This document shows positions 1 to 9,034 of a DNA stretch of 64,000 nucleotides, piece by piece. The stretch's first letter is position 1; each line of letters begins with the position of its first letter. Source of the stretch: Clostridium puniceum. GTDB taxonomy: Bacteria > Bacillota > Clostridia > Clostridiales > Clostridiaceae. The stretch spans positions 1-64,000 of the forward strand of contig NZ_LZZM01000113.1 in the NCBI RefSeq assembly GCF_002006345.1. The letters run 5' to 3'. Position numbers and translations under genes: made by a program. Below the pieces are notes generated by a model. It saw only the letters and a list, made by a program, of their open reading frames with translations. It had not been told where the DNA came from and searched no databases.

Positions 1-290
1 ATAAAATTAAGGTTTTTATCTAAAAGTTTAATAAAGTTATCCATTAAAAATCCTACTTTCAAAATAATAAATCTCTATAATAATATATCAGATTAAATAG
101 AAGTTCAACTAACTATGGAAAGAACCATTTTGATGTTGACATTTACAGTAAATAAGAGTTTACACATTTTTATCCGCCATTGTTATTTCATTATATAAAA
201 AATATCTATAGACTAAGCACTTTTTTTAAGTTCTAGTCTATAGATATCACTTTAGAAGAATAAACTTTTTTGGATCTTGCTTGCAAATGA
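1..290. other. Intergenic sequence at window edge, no gene seen
   Basis: AT-rich sequence with no open frame of note. An imperfect inverted repeat lies around 203-245 (TATCTATAGACTA and TAGTCTATAGATATC arms), close to the 3' end of the minus-strand gene that stops at 291. It could act as that gene's terminator, although its T-run is weak. Confidence 0.4.
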
Positions 291-1316
291 TTACTTATAT
301 TTAGACTGCTTTCTTTCTTCTGAGGAGTTGCTGTGCCCTTCAAAGTAATACAAGGTTTGTATATTACTTATTTCATTATTATTAACTTCGAAACTTTTGA
401 TGCCACTTGAAGCGTCTATTTCTGCTATGAAATATTTATTATCAAAACTAGATATATAGTAAGGTGTACCCTTAAAATCAAATTTATCATATAGATTTTC
501 ATACTTATTAGATTCCAAATCCTTTAAATCTTTAATTCGTACAAATTTTGGAGCAATCTCTCCTTTACTGTTTGTATATGAACTTATATAAAAATAATCA
601 GCAATTTTTGTTATATAATTCATTCCAATCATATCTGGGGGGACTTGATATTTATCAATTACTTTATAACTTAAATCATCGTATTTTACTTTATAAATAT
701 AGCCGGGACCAGATGATAAATACATATAGCCATCAATTATATTAAAAGAACGGACATAAGAATTCGTGATTTCATTAATAACAAAAGTATTAACTATTTT
801 TACAACACCATTCTCATTTTTTAAGGTCCACATTTTTCCACTTCCGGAACTTATGCAGTAAAAGTATTTAGTAGTTTCATCATATAATATATAATGAGGC
901 CTTGCATCGATGTTTTCAAGGGCTTGAATTTGATTAAAGGTAGTTCCATTTTTAACAAATACTCTGATTAAACTATTATCAGTATCATCAGTTAAATATA
1001 CTTGCCCATCACTCGCAATTGTATGTCCACCTTTTATTTCATCAGTTAATGTATTCCATTTAGTGATATTATCGGTCAAGTTATTATTATATATAATACG
1101 ATGATGCCAACAATCAACTATAAAATATGTATCATTAATTTTTTGTATCATTGTAGGTGTGTATAAATCAGTTTTCCATTCAGAGTCATTATTATCAATT
1201 TCAGCTGAGACACTTTGAATATTATTTTGCTTGTTATAAAAAGAAATTGTAAAAATGCATAAAAAAAGAATAATTAATATTAATAAAGTTCTCTTTTTCT
1301 TAATAAATTTAAACAT
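291..1316 (-). CDS. Exported hypothetical protein, predicted beta-propeller
   Basis: Protein of 341 residues with a basic N-terminus and one hydrophobic segment (about residues 9-27) that can serve as a signal peptide or membrane anchor, so the bulk should lie outside the cell. From about residue 50 onward there are repeated units of 40-50 residues with a hydrophobic strand, a Gly/Asp turn and an aromatic strand (for example YFIVDCWHHRIIY, GQVYLTDD, GYMYLSSGPGYIYKV). This is how NHL- or six-bladed beta-propellers look. No catalytic motif is visible. The start is supported by an AAGGGG ribosome site. It is transcribed away from the metallophosphoesterase gene. The family is not recognised; the propeller call is inference from periodicity. 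Confidence 0.6.
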   Translation of the reverse strand: MFKFIKKKRTLLILIILFLCIFTISFYNKQNNIQSVSAEIDNNDSEWKTDLYTPTMIQKINDTYFIVDCWHHRIIYNNNLTDNITKWNTLTDEIKGGHTIASDGQVYLTDDTDNSLIRVFVKNGTTFNQIQALENIDARPHYILYDETTKYFYCISSGSGKMWTLKNENGVVKIVNTFVINEITNSYVRSFNIIDGYMYLSSGPGYIYKVKYDDLSYKVIDKYQVPPDMIGMNYITKIADYFYISSYTNSKGEIAPKFVRIKDLKDLESNKYENLYDKFDFKGTPYYISSFDNKYFIAEIDASSGIKSFEVNNNEISNIQTLYYFEGHSNSSEERKQSKYK

Positions 1317-1811
1317 ATTATTATTTCCCCTTGTATTAATTAATTTGTGTTTGTAAGTCTTTTTTATATATGTTCGTCTTGAATATCTTAAGTTTAATAT
1401 ATATATTAATAAGTTATTGAATAAATAAAATTTGTAAAAAATAAGACGTTCATTTATGATACAATTAGATGATTTAAATATGATAATATCATTAAAAATT
1501 CAAAGCAAAAATGATAATTATGAAGTTCTTAAGACTGCATTTTCTGAATTAAATTCAAATATTAAAAATGATAAAAGTCAACCACTCAAGTGATGCAAAT
1601 CTGCTTTAATAAACAATGAATTTTATTAATTAGAATTAATGTATATTATATCGTAAATATGTAAATGGTTCAAGTTAATGCCAGATTTAAAGGTAAATAT
1701 ACCAATAAAAGTTTATTCAATTTTAAATATATTATATGAAATTATACCAAATTATAAGATATAACTAATAATAGAAATATCAGTTGGTATTAAAGAAGAG
1801 GGGTGGAAAGC
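1317..1811. other. Intergenic region between divergent genes
   Basis: AT-rich spacer holding the promoters of two divergent genes. A 45-codon open frame (1456-1593, starting MIQLDDLNM) reads on the plus strand but has no ribosome site. It is probably chance or a gene fragment. Nothing else is recognisable. Confidence 0.4.
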
Positions 1812-3275
1812 ATGAAATGTAATAAAAAAATTATGATTATACTTTTATCTATAATTATACTGTCAACGAATATTTGCGTAGTTGCTGAAGCAAATAAAAC
1901 AACTCTAAGTTCAAGTGAATCATGGGAAAAGTGGGATAATTATTGGCAAATAGTTAAAAATAGTCATACAGAAATGTCATTAGCACCTGGAAGAGATGAA
2001 ACTCAGTTGAATTTTGCATGGTACTCAAAAGGCAGAGATGCTAAGCCAAGTTTAAAATTTGGTAAGAAAAATGATTTGAGTGATGCAAGAGAAATTAGTG
2101 TAACACATGAAAGCGCAACGAATGGATATATTTCAAACAAAGCTACTGTCACAAATTTAGATGAACAAACAAATTATTATTATAGCTATCAAATATATGG
2201 AAAATGGAGTGAAGCTATTCCTTATACAAGTAGAAGTACTAAGGCGTTTACTATACTATACGTAGGAGATCCACAAATTGGTGCTTCGATTGGTAGTATG
2301 CCACCAGAAACACCAAAAGAACTAGTTCAAGAAAGGGCTGTAGAAAGTGAGAGTTTTAATTGGAACAATACAATAGACGCTGCATTAAAAGCAAATCAAA
2401 ATGTAAGTTTTATGATCTCAGCAGGGGATCAGGTTCAATCAGGTGAGGAAAAAGATGAAATTGAATATACAGGATATCTAAGTCCAACAGCATTGAGGTC
2501 ATTGCCAGTTGCCACAACTATTGGTAATCATGATGCACTAAGTAGAAATTATTCATTCCATTTCAATAATCCTAATGCTTCAAATTTAGGGGAAACAGCG
2601 GCAGGCGGAGATTACTATTATTCTTATGGAAATACTTTGTTTATTACATTGAATACTAATAACAGAAATATTTCTGAGCATAAGCAATTAATCGAAAAAG
2701 CAATAAATGAAAATAGGTATTCAAAATGGCGGGTAGTAACGCTTCACCAAGACATATATGGTTCAGGTGAACATTCTAATGAGCCAGATGTAGTCGATTT
2801 AAGGTATAACTTAGTTCCAATTCTTGAAGATAATAATATAGATGTTGTGTTAACAGGACATGACCATGTATATACAAGGTCATTAATGCTAAAAGGTGGT
2901 ACTAAAAATATATCTAATTTAATTACAGAAGATCAATTTTTAAATTATATAAATGGTAAGACTCCAATTGATTCAAAATATAACGATTATTTAGCTGGTA
3001 TTGAAGATAACAAGGCTATAGAAAATACATCAGGTACTTTAAATAATGTAGTTAATCCTAGTGGAATATTATATATGACTGCAGATTCTTCATCAGGTAG
3101 CAAATTTTATGGTCTAGCAACTAAAAAGCAAGTATACGTAGCATTTAGATATCAGGGAAATGTACCTACATATTCTATTATTGATGTTAATGATATAACC
3201 TTTACAATAAATACGTATCGAGCAGATACAGGGGAGAAAATAGATGATACATTTACTATTACAAAAACTAAGTAG
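1812..3275 (+). CDS. Secreted purple-acid-phosphatase-type metallophosphoesterase
   Basis: Protein of 487 residues. Its N-terminal signal peptide (hydrophobic stretch, then AEA) predicts secretion. An N-terminal fibronectin-like domain (about 45-140) carries the NYYYSYQ strand typical of purple acid phosphatases. The catalytic calcineurin-like domain follows with the metal-binding blocks in order: GDPQIG, SAGDQVQSG, GNHDA, a histidine in TLHQDIYG, and GHDHVYTRS. All expected Asp, Asn and His ligands are present. It should hydrolyse phosphomonoesters outside the cell. I place the start at the ATG at 1812, just after a GAGGGGTGG ribosome site, rather than the GTG at 1803 that lies inside that site. 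The gene stands alone. The substrate is unknown. Confidence 0.85.
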   Translation: MKCNKKIMIILLSIIILSTNICVVAEANKTTLSSSESWEKWDNYWQIVKNSHTEMSLAPGRDETQLNFAWYSKGRDAKPSLKFGKKNDLSDAREISVTHESATNGYISNKATVTNLDEQTNYYYSYQIYGKWSEAIPYTSRSTKAFTILYVGDPQIGASIGSMPPETPKELVQERAVESESFNWNNTIDAALKANQNVSFMISAGDQVQSGEEKDEIEYTGYLSPTALRSLPVATTIGNHDALSRNYSFHFNNPNASNLGETAAGGDYYYSYGNTLFITLNTNNRNISEHKQLIEKAINENRYSKWRVVTLHQDIYGSGEHSNEPDVVDLRYNLVPILEDNNIDVVLTGHDHVYTRSLMLKGGTKNISNLITEDQFLNYINGKTPIDSKYNDYLAGIEDNKAIENTSGTLNNVVNPSGILYMTADSSSGSKFYGLATKKQVYVAFRYQGNVPTYSIIDVNDITFTINTYRADTGEKIDDTFTITKTK

Positions 3276-3588
3276 GAATATTAACTCTTTGAGTTAATAA
3301 TATAAATTAAGTTTTTATATTTCAATGCCATATGTAGTGAAATGTGTCATTATTATAAAGTAGTAGACTATAAGTAGAACTAAGTAAAAAATTATTTAGT
3401 TAAGAACGGAAGCTTTTATAAATCAGATCTATATAAAGTTTTAGGACATATGGATAAAAGTATTGGGCCAAGAAGCTAAAAGAAAATATAAAAAGTTATC
3501 TAGAGGAAGGATAAAAACTGAAAGCTGCATGGGGAAATTTGGAGAAGGTATATTGAAATTATTACAGACAGCATAAGAAAATATAATT
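3276..3588. other. Intergenic region with a short hairpin
   Basis: The inverted repeat TTAACTC/GAGTTAA at 3281-3297 follows the phosphoesterase stop but lacks a T-run, so it is a weak terminator candidate. The rest (3400-3588) reads like decayed coding sequence with scattered stops; no family is recognisable. Confidence 0.35.
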
Positions 3589-5061
3589 ATGAAAATGACC
3601 ATTACTAACTTTTTTACCAATGCACAAGAAAAACTCTATTCAAAATATAATAAAATAGAAAATAACTATTTTATCAAATTCTCAATCAGAAAGACTCTAT
3701 TTATTGCTACAATTATATTTTTTGCAGCAGCTATGTATATTTTAAATTGCTTAACTCCACTAATTGCAGATGATTATGCCTGGGGATATATTAGTGGAAC
3801 TGGAACGCGTATTGAAAATCTGAAGGATATTTTATTATCTATGTATAACTTCTATTTTAATTGGCGAGGAAGAATTGGTGGTGAATTTTATAATCAATTA
3901 TTCACTTTAGCTGGAAAACCAATTTTTAATATCTTTAATACTATTATTTATATAATTAATACCTTACTCATATATCATATATGCATTGAAACTAAAAAGA
4001 TAAAGGTTTCTTTATATATTGGAATTAATCTTTTGCTTTGGTTTTTTGTTCAAGATTATGGGCAAGTTATGTTTTGGATTTCTGGAGCGTGTAATTATTT
4101 ATGGGCGATTACTCCAATTTTAATAATCATATTAATTTTTAGAAAATACTCAATTAACCAAGAGGTAATAAAAAATAATTTAATTAATACTTTCATAATC
4201 TGTATAGTTGGAATTTTAGCAGGCTGGTCTAGTGAGAATGGTAGTGCTGGGATGTTGGTTATATTGACGTTATATCTTGTATATTATTATTTTAATAACA
4301 TTAAGATATCAACATACATAATCAGTGGATATATTGGTAGTTTAATCGGATATGCATTACTTATTGGAGCACCAGGAAATTTTGTTAGAAAAGCAGTTGA
4401 ACAATCAGCTGTAAATACATCGATTATTTTTAGAATTTTTATGATAACTTATTTTTGGGTAGCTTATTTATTTGTAATTTTTATAATTTTATCTATTGTA
4501 TTTTTCATAGGAAAAAGATATTTTGATTTAAAGAAGAATAATTCTATATATCAAGCTGCTATATTTATTATAGCTTCCTTAGGAGCTGCTTACTGCATGA
4601 TTGCATCGCCAATCTCACCTGAGCGAACTTGGTTTAGCGTTGTAGTGTTCCTTATAATATCAATTGGAATACTTTATGATAAATTTGATTTTAAAGCTGT
4701 AAATGTTGATAAAAATACAATTTTAATGCTTAGAAGATTGGTGTTAGCTGTAATCATATTTGCTTCATGTAATTTCATAGTTATGTACCTTGATACTACT
4801 ATTTCTACTTATGAAATAATGGTTCAAACTAATCAGCGTAAGCAATATATATTAAATGAAAAAGCTAAAGGAAATTTAGACGTTTCTGTGCCTATAATAT
4901 CACATAAATATCCGCTATTAGCTGGTCATGATGCAATGCATGGCTTAAGTGATATTACAACAGATCCAAATCATTATGCTAATAAAGCAGTATGTAATTA
5001 TTATGGCATTAATTCAATTACAGGAATTCCAGCAAAGGAAAAGCAGTATTTAAATAATTAA
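3589..5061 (+). CDS. Polytopic membrane protein, DUF6056/glycosyltransferase-like
   Basis: Protein of 490 residues with about ten to eleven hydrophobic segments between residues 35 and 410. An early extracytoplasmic acidic motif, PLIADDYAW (about 57-65), follows the first membrane segment. That Asp pair after the first helix is the usual catalytic region of GT-C type glycosyltransferases, and the overall pattern (NWRGRIGGEF, GWSSENGS) matches the DUF6056 family. Probable role: transfer of sugar from a lipid carrier to a surface glycan; the donor and acceptor are unknown. The ribosome site before the ATG is poor (AT-rich, no GGAGG), so expression or the exact start is uncertain. It has no operon partner. 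Confidence 0.6.
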   Translation: MKMTITNFFTNAQEKLYSKYNKIENNYFIKFSIRKTLFIATIIFFAAAMYILNCLTPLIADDYAWGYISGTGTRIENLKDILLSMYNFYFNWRGRIGGEFYNQLFTLAGKPIFNIFNTIIYIINTLLIYHICIETKKIKVSLYIGINLLLWFFVQDYGQVMFWISGACNYLWAITPILIIILIFRKYSINQEVIKNNLINTFIICIVGILAGWSSENGSAGMLVILTLYLVYYYFNNIKISTYIISGYIGSLIGYALLIGAPGNFVRKAVEQSAVNTSIIFRIFMITYFWVAYLFVIFIILSIVFFIGKRYFDLKKNNSIYQAAIFIIASLGAAYCMIASPISPERTWFSVVVFLIISIGILYDKFDFKAVNVDKNTILMLRRLVLAVIIFASCNFIVMYLDTTISTYEIMVQTNQRKQYILNEKAKGNLDVSVPIISHKYPLLAGHDAMHGLSDITTDPNHYANKAVCNYYGINSITGIPAKEKQYLNN

Positions 5062-5366
5062 ATTAATTATGAAAACTGATTAAAATAAATTAACAATTAA
5101 AGATTGACAAGGAACAATTAGGGAAGAAAAGCCTATGGGATTTTCAAAAATAAATTTAGAAGAAAGCTTGAGGTTCAACCATAATTTTAAATTGTCCACT
5201 GTCAAATGTACTAATACCAAGCTAGGTTATTTTAATAAAGAATCGTACCTTGAATTGCATTGAATAATCAATTATAATAATGTTAAGAATTAAACTAAAG
5301 ATAAATACATAAAGAAATAGTGCAGTAGTAGCTATTTTTTTATTATAATGAGGAAGTAAAAATTTA
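5062..5366. other. Intergenic region, nothing recognisable
   Basis: AT-rich spacer. A weak hairpin ending in TATTTTTTTATT lies at about 5326-5345, directly ahead of the Rpn gene. No gene fragment is recognised. Confidence 0.35.
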
Positions 5367-6362
5367 ATGGATGATAAAGAAAAATATAAAAAGCATATGC
5401 ATCATATACATGATAAAAGCTATAAGGATTTATACTCTAAAAAAGAAATTGCCATAGATTTATTTAAAACACTTAGCAATGCTTCATGGGTTGAACATTT
5501 AAAATCAGAAGATTTAACTTTAATTAATAAATCATATATTACATCTGATTATGAAGAGACAGAAGCAGATATTGTTTATAAAGCAAATATAAATAATAAC
5601 GAGGTATTCTTTTACATTTTGATGGAATTTCAATCAAGTGTGGATTATAGAATGCCACTAAGGCTATTATTTTATATGTGCGAAATACTTCGTGAGCATG
5701 CAGTAAATGCAAAGCATAAAAAGTATGATAAGAATATAAAAATTCCAGCTGTAATACCTATTGTTTTGTATAATGGTGAAGAGATTTGGGATGTACCAAG
5801 AGAATTTAGAAAAATGATTTATAATGAAGAACTTTTTAGTAATAATATATTAAATTTTTCATATGATGTATTTGATATAAGTAATGATGAAAAATTTAAA
5901 AAAAATAAACTTATAGATATAAAAAATGTCACAGCAGCAATATTTTTATTAGATCAAAAGATGGATGCATTAGAGTTTCTAGAGAGAATTAAAGTTATAG
6001 CTTTATATTTTAACTCACTTAGCGATACAGAAATAAAAGCAATTAAGAACTGGATTAAAAACACTGTAGTTGATTCTTTAGCTGAATCAGCTATAAAGAT
6101 ATTAGAAGCTGAGAAAAGGGAGGTTGAACTTATGGTTGCAAGAAATGCTTTTATACTTGATGAATGGAAAGAAAAGGCAAGAAAAGAAGGTAGAGAAGAA
6201 GGCAGAGAAAAGGGTAGAGAAGAAGGGGAAGAAATAGGGGAAGAAAAAGGCATTGAATTAACTAAAAAGGTATTCAAACTTTCAAATGCAGGATATACAA
6301 AAAGCGAGATTGCTAAAGAGTGTAATATACAAGAAAGTAAAGTTAATAAAATATTAGAATGA
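5367..6362 (+). CDS. Rpn-family recombination-promoting nuclease / PD-(D/E)XK transposase-like protein
   Basis: Protein of 331 residues of the Rpn (YhgA-like, PD-(D/E)XK) family. The N-terminal HDKSYKDLYS (about 14-23), the ETEADIVYKA segment with its metal-binding Asp, and ILMEFQSSVDYRMPLRLLFYM (Glu and Gln as core nuclease residues) are diagnostic. Family members nick DNA and raise RecA-independent recombination in E. coli; they are common in many copies in clostridia. Residues 265-300 form a low-complexity charged helix (EEGREKGREEG type) and the last 35 residues look like a small helix-turn-helix (YTKSEIAKECNI). The start has a GAGGAAG ribosome site. The gene sits beside decayed mobile DNA. 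Terminator at 6401-6441. Confidence 0.85.
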   Translation: MDDKEKYKKHMHHIHDKSYKDLYSKKEIAIDLFKTLSNASWVEHLKSEDLTLINKSYITSDYEETEADIVYKANINNNEVFFYILMEFQSSVDYRMPLRLLFYMCEILREHAVNAKHKKYDKNIKIPAVIPIVLYNGEEIWDVPREFRKMIYNEELFSNNILNFSYDVFDISNDEKFKKNKLIDIKNVTAAIFLLDQKMDALEFLERIKVIALYFNSLSDTEIKAIKNWIKNTVVDSLAESAIKILEAEKREVELMVARNAFILDEWKEKARKEGREEGREKGREEGEEIGEEKGIELTKKVFKLSNAGYTKSEIAKECNIQESKVNKILE

Positions 6363-6400
6363 AATAGCACCATTTGATGATAGAGACATTAGAAAAAGAT

Positions 6401-6446
6401 AACAGGTAAGATTGAATTAAATAATATCTTATCTGTTTTTGTTTTA
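6401..6446 (+). terminator. Rho-independent terminator of the Rpn gene
   Basis: Arms AACAGGTAAGAT and ATCTTATCTGTT pair with one G-T, followed by TTTTTGTTTT. It lies 39 bases after the stop. Confidence 0.75.
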
Positions 6447-6499
6447 ATTAAATTGGCCATGATATATAATAAAAAGAAGAATATTGATATATATGCTGA

Positions 6500-6619
6500 C
6501 TCATTAGATTATTTGTAGCAAATGGGGCTGATATAATATTAACGTCAAGACCAAGGAGCTTCGGTAAGACTTTAGATTTAAGCATGCTTAGATATTTCTT
6601 TGAATATAAATTGGAATAA
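6500..6619 (+). pseudogene. Fragment of an AAA-ATPase_like protein
   Basis: A 39-codon frame ending in TAA encodes NGADIILTSRPRSFGKTL followed by DLSMLRYFFEYK. This matches the N-terminal Walker A region of the AAA-ATPase_like family (usually LITRPRRFGKTLNLSMLKYFF), proteins of roughly 500 residues that normally also carry a PD-(D/E)XK domain. Here only the P-loop segment survives, with no start codon and nothing downstream. It is a deletion remnant. Confidence 0.7.
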
Positions 6620-6735
6620 TAGAATTGATATTTTACTTTGCTTTTATTTAAGAGTATGGACAAGTTAAGTTTTAGATTTTGAAAGCAGGTAATTACTTTG
6701 ATTTAATATTAGATGTATATAATAGTAGAGCATGA

Positions 6736-7380
6736 ATGAACACAATATCAGTGGTAGTACCATGTTATTACGAAGAAAAATAATTACCACTTTTTTATGA
6801 AGCCATAAATAAAGTGACTCAAACAATGGATAGAGTAAAGTTTGAGTTGATTTTTATAGATGATGGTTCTAATGATAAAACGTTAGAAATTTTAATAGGC
6901 TATGCAAATAATGATAATAGAATAAAATATATATCATTAAGCAGGAATTTTGGAAAAGAATCAGCTTTATATGCAGGACTTGAATATTCAACAGGAGATT
7001 ATGTAGCAGTTATGGATGCTGACTTGCAAGACCCTCCAGAATTGTTAATAGAGATGTATAAAACCATGATTAGTGAAAAATATGACTGCATCGCAACCAG
7101 GAGAAGAGACAGAAAAGGTGAACCACCAATTAGATCGTTTTTTGCAAGATGTTTTTATAAGTTAATAAATAAAATATCTAAGGTTGATATAGTAGATGGA
7201 GCTAGAGATTTTAGGCTTATGAATGGAACAATGGTTAATGCTATTTTAGAAATAAAGGAAAGTAATAGATTTTCAAAAGGTATATTTGGATGGGTTGGCT
7301 TTAAAACTAAATGGTTATCTTATGAAAATGTAGAAAGGGCAGCAGGAGAAAGTAAGTGGTCATTTAGGGACTCTAGATAG
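6736..7380 (+). pseudogene. Broken family-2 glycosyltransferase (DPM1/GtrB type)
   Basis: The frame begins at ATG 6736 (MNTISVVVPCYYEEK), hits a TAA stop at 6781-6783 and continues in the same frame to 7380. The product would be a GT-A polyprenyl-phosphate glycosyltransferase: IFIDDGSNDKT, SRNFGKESALYAGLEYS, the DADLQDPPE metal-binding motif and DGARDFRLM are all present. The C-terminus is also gone: the frame stops right after SKWSF, where full-length members (about 310-330 residues) continue into two membrane helices. Two independent lesions make function unlikely, although a GTG restart at 6814 could give 188 residues. Such enzymes load glucose or other sugars on undecaprenyl phosphate. 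Confidence 0.8.
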
Positions 7381-7407
7381 TTTTGTGTTATTAATAAATT
7401 TATCATT

Positions 7408-7448
7408 AAAATATTACTGGAAATTTTGTTTTCTGGTAATATTTTTTT
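7408..7448 (+). terminator. Terminator after the broken glycosyltransferase gene
   Basis: Imperfect hairpin with arms AAATATTAC...GGAAA and TTTTC...GGTAATATTT, followed by a run of T (ATTTTTTTATTTTT). Confidence 0.6.
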
Positions 7449-7544
7449 ATTTTTAGTAAATACTAAAAATATGTTTTACATTTACTTATAGTATTAGTAA
7501 TAAATCAAATATTATACATAGATTTTACAAAAAAGTACAAGCTG

Positions 7545-7800
7545 TTAATCTAGTTCATCATTTAATTGTTCAGCGAATATTATTGATAATTCTGCTAAAG
7601 TTCTACCTCAATTTGGTGTCGGTTGAGTCCATTTTTCTATAATTTCCATAGTCGCTAAATATACACATTTGATTAAAGATTGATCTGCTGGGAATATAGT
7701 TCTTACCTTAGTATATTTACGGGTTTGCCTATTAAATCCTTCTAGCGTATTAGTGGTATAAATCATTTTTCGTATTTTAGGTGAGAAACTAAAAATGTTG
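7545..7800 (-). pseudogene. C-terminal remnant of an IS256-family transposase
   Basis: Read on the minus strand the sequence gives KIRKMIYTTNTLEGFNRQ, then TRKYTKVRTIFPADQSL, then EIIEKWTQPTPN, a stop in place of Trp (TGA for TGG), and GRTLAELSIIFAEQL. This is the conserved C-terminal third of IS256/mutator-type transposases, including the YTTNxxEgfNRQ motif that carries the last catalytic Glu. The N-terminal two thirds are missing, so the element is dead. A second fragment of the same family lies at about 33920-33997. Confidence 0.85.
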
Positions 7801-7852
7801 ATAACTGGTTCAAATTGTTATACCACGAATTTATTACAATAGAATATTTATC

Positions 7853-7898
7853 GGGACAGTAGATAGTTTTGTTTTTACACAAAACTATCTACTGTCCC
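7853..7898. repeat. Perfect 19-bp inverted repeat (shared with 29591)
   Basis: Left arm GGGACAGTAGATAGTTTTG at 7853-7871 and its exact complement at 7880-7898, with an 8-base loop. It lies 17 bases after the stop of the minus-strand lipoprotein gene and next to the IS256 remnant. There is no T-run on either side. An almost identical arm sequence occurs at 29591-29633, so this is a dispersed element rather than a private terminator. Confidence 0.7.
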
Positions 7899-7915
7899 TG
7901 TACATTATAAATTTG

Positions 7916-8491
7916 TTAATTAAACAATATTTCAGCAAATTTAATTTTTCCATCAGGTTCGTTGTTAGAAGCTACAGTTACTTTTAAAACATCAAATTTA
8001 TCATTCCATTCGATGCCAGCAGGAGTTAGTTTATCTGATTGACCTGCATCAATACCTACTAATTTAAGTATATTAAAAGCGTCAGCTGGAAATTTCATTT
8101 CTATTTTAGGAATTATTTTTAAGGTTTTAGATTTTGAATCAGAATAAGTAACTTCAAAAGTATAATTTTCTTTTTCATAGACAGACTTAGTATCATCTTC
8201 ACTAACTGCCTTACCTAAAATTTTTTCAACAGCAGTTTTATCTTTATCTTTAAAATCAGATATGGTTGCAATTTTATTAACTTCTACAGTTGGTTTATTA
8301 TTTTCACCTGATATATTAGAATCTTTATTACTAGAATCATTATTATTAGAATCGTTTTCTGATGGTGAAGTTTGTTCAGTTTCAGGTTTTTGATCCTTTG
8401 AAGTTTCATTAGTTTTTGCATTTCCGCAAGAAATTAATGCAGTTGAACTAATTGCTGCGACTAATAATAAGCTAATAATTTTCTTTTTCAT
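7916..8491 (-). CDS. Putative lipoprotein, function unknown
   Basis: Protein of 191 residues. The N-terminus has Lys residues, a hydrophobic core and a lipobox ending LISC-G (Cys about residue 22), so it should be lipid-anchored on the outer face of the membrane. Residues 25-70 are a disordered Asn/Ser/Glu/Lys-rich spacer. The remaining domain (about 75-191) includes DKDKTAVEKILGKAVSEDD and ends with an LKVTVASNNEPDGKIKF strand. It resembles small clostridial lipoproteins that follow the same spacer layout, but no named family is recognised. The strong ribosome site (GGAGG before the ATG) supports the start. It is a single gene followed by the 19-bp inverted repeat. Confidence 0.75.
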   Translation of the reverse strand: MKKKIISLLLVAAISSTALISCGNAKTNETSKDQKPETEQTSPSENDSNNNDSSNKDSNISGENNKPTVEVNKIATISDFKDKDKTAVEKILGKAVSEDDTKSVYEKENYTFEVTYSDSKSKTLKIIPKIEMKFPADAFNILKLVGIDAGQSDKLTPAGIEWNDKFDVLKVTVASNNEPDGKIKFAEILFN

Positions 8492-8795
8492 ACTTTATTC
8501 CTCCAATTTGCACTTCAGTAATTTGGTATTTACCAAATATTTCAATTAGTAATTTAAAATTAACAGCGACAATTACATTGTGAAAATTAATTTTTTCTTT
8601 TGAATTTTACTTTTAATAAAGTATCTAATAAATATTTTATTAAAAAAATCAAAAGAAATTTTCATCGATTGCAAACTGTATATTATTAATTACAATATAT
8701 ATTTTAACACGAATAATGTTAAGTAATTGTTTACGTAATATTATTGTAAGAAATATATAATTAATTAATAATGCAAATTGTCAATTTATTATAGT

Positions 8796-8903
8796 TGTTT
8801 CTCCAAAAGTGGATTTACTAATTCAGTAAAAGAATATTCAAATAAAACTCAAAATATTTTATTATTTGGATCAGAGGAAATTGATTTAAAAGATAGTTTT
8901 TAA
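8796..8903 (+). pseudogene. Fragment of a nuclease/ATPase-type C-terminal domain
   Basis: A 35-codon open stretch ending in TAA reads CFSKSGFTNSVKEYSNK, TQNILLFGSEEIDLKDSF. The FSKSGFT...A...NI.L...E.IDL pattern is what closes PD-(D/E)XK-type domains in DUF234-like ATPases and restriction-like proteins. There is no start or upstream domain. The family call is from a short motif only. Confidence 0.4.
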
Positions 8904-8984
8904 ACAAGTAATATAGTATATGGGTTAATTTTAGCTATAATAGCAAAAATTAAGTATATTATAATAATTGAAATTGTCAAAATG

Positions 8985-8993
8985 TGCTATAAT
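8985..8993 (+). promoter_or_regulatory. Extended -10 promoter of the 9035 gene
   Basis: TGCTATAAT, a perfect -10 with the TG extension, lies 41 bases ahead of the start codon. No well-spaced -35 is seen (TTGAAA at 8968 is only 14 bases away). A GGGGG-type ribosome site precedes the ATG. Confidence 0.6.
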
Positions 8994-9034
8994 ATAAGGG
9001 TAGTTATTTATACGAAAATTTAGGGGGAAAAGAT

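Larger units (their letters stand above)
8492..9034. other. Intergenic region between divergent genes
   Basis: This 543-base spacer holds the lipoprotein promoter region, a gene fragment at 8796-8903 and the extended -10 promoter of the next gene. The rest is AT-rich with nothing recognisable. Confidence 0.4.

Noticed and set aside
5954..6373. 139-codon minus-strand frame over the Rpn gene
   Set aside because: It is the complement of the charged repeat region of the intact plus-strand Rpn gene and has no ribosome site of its own.
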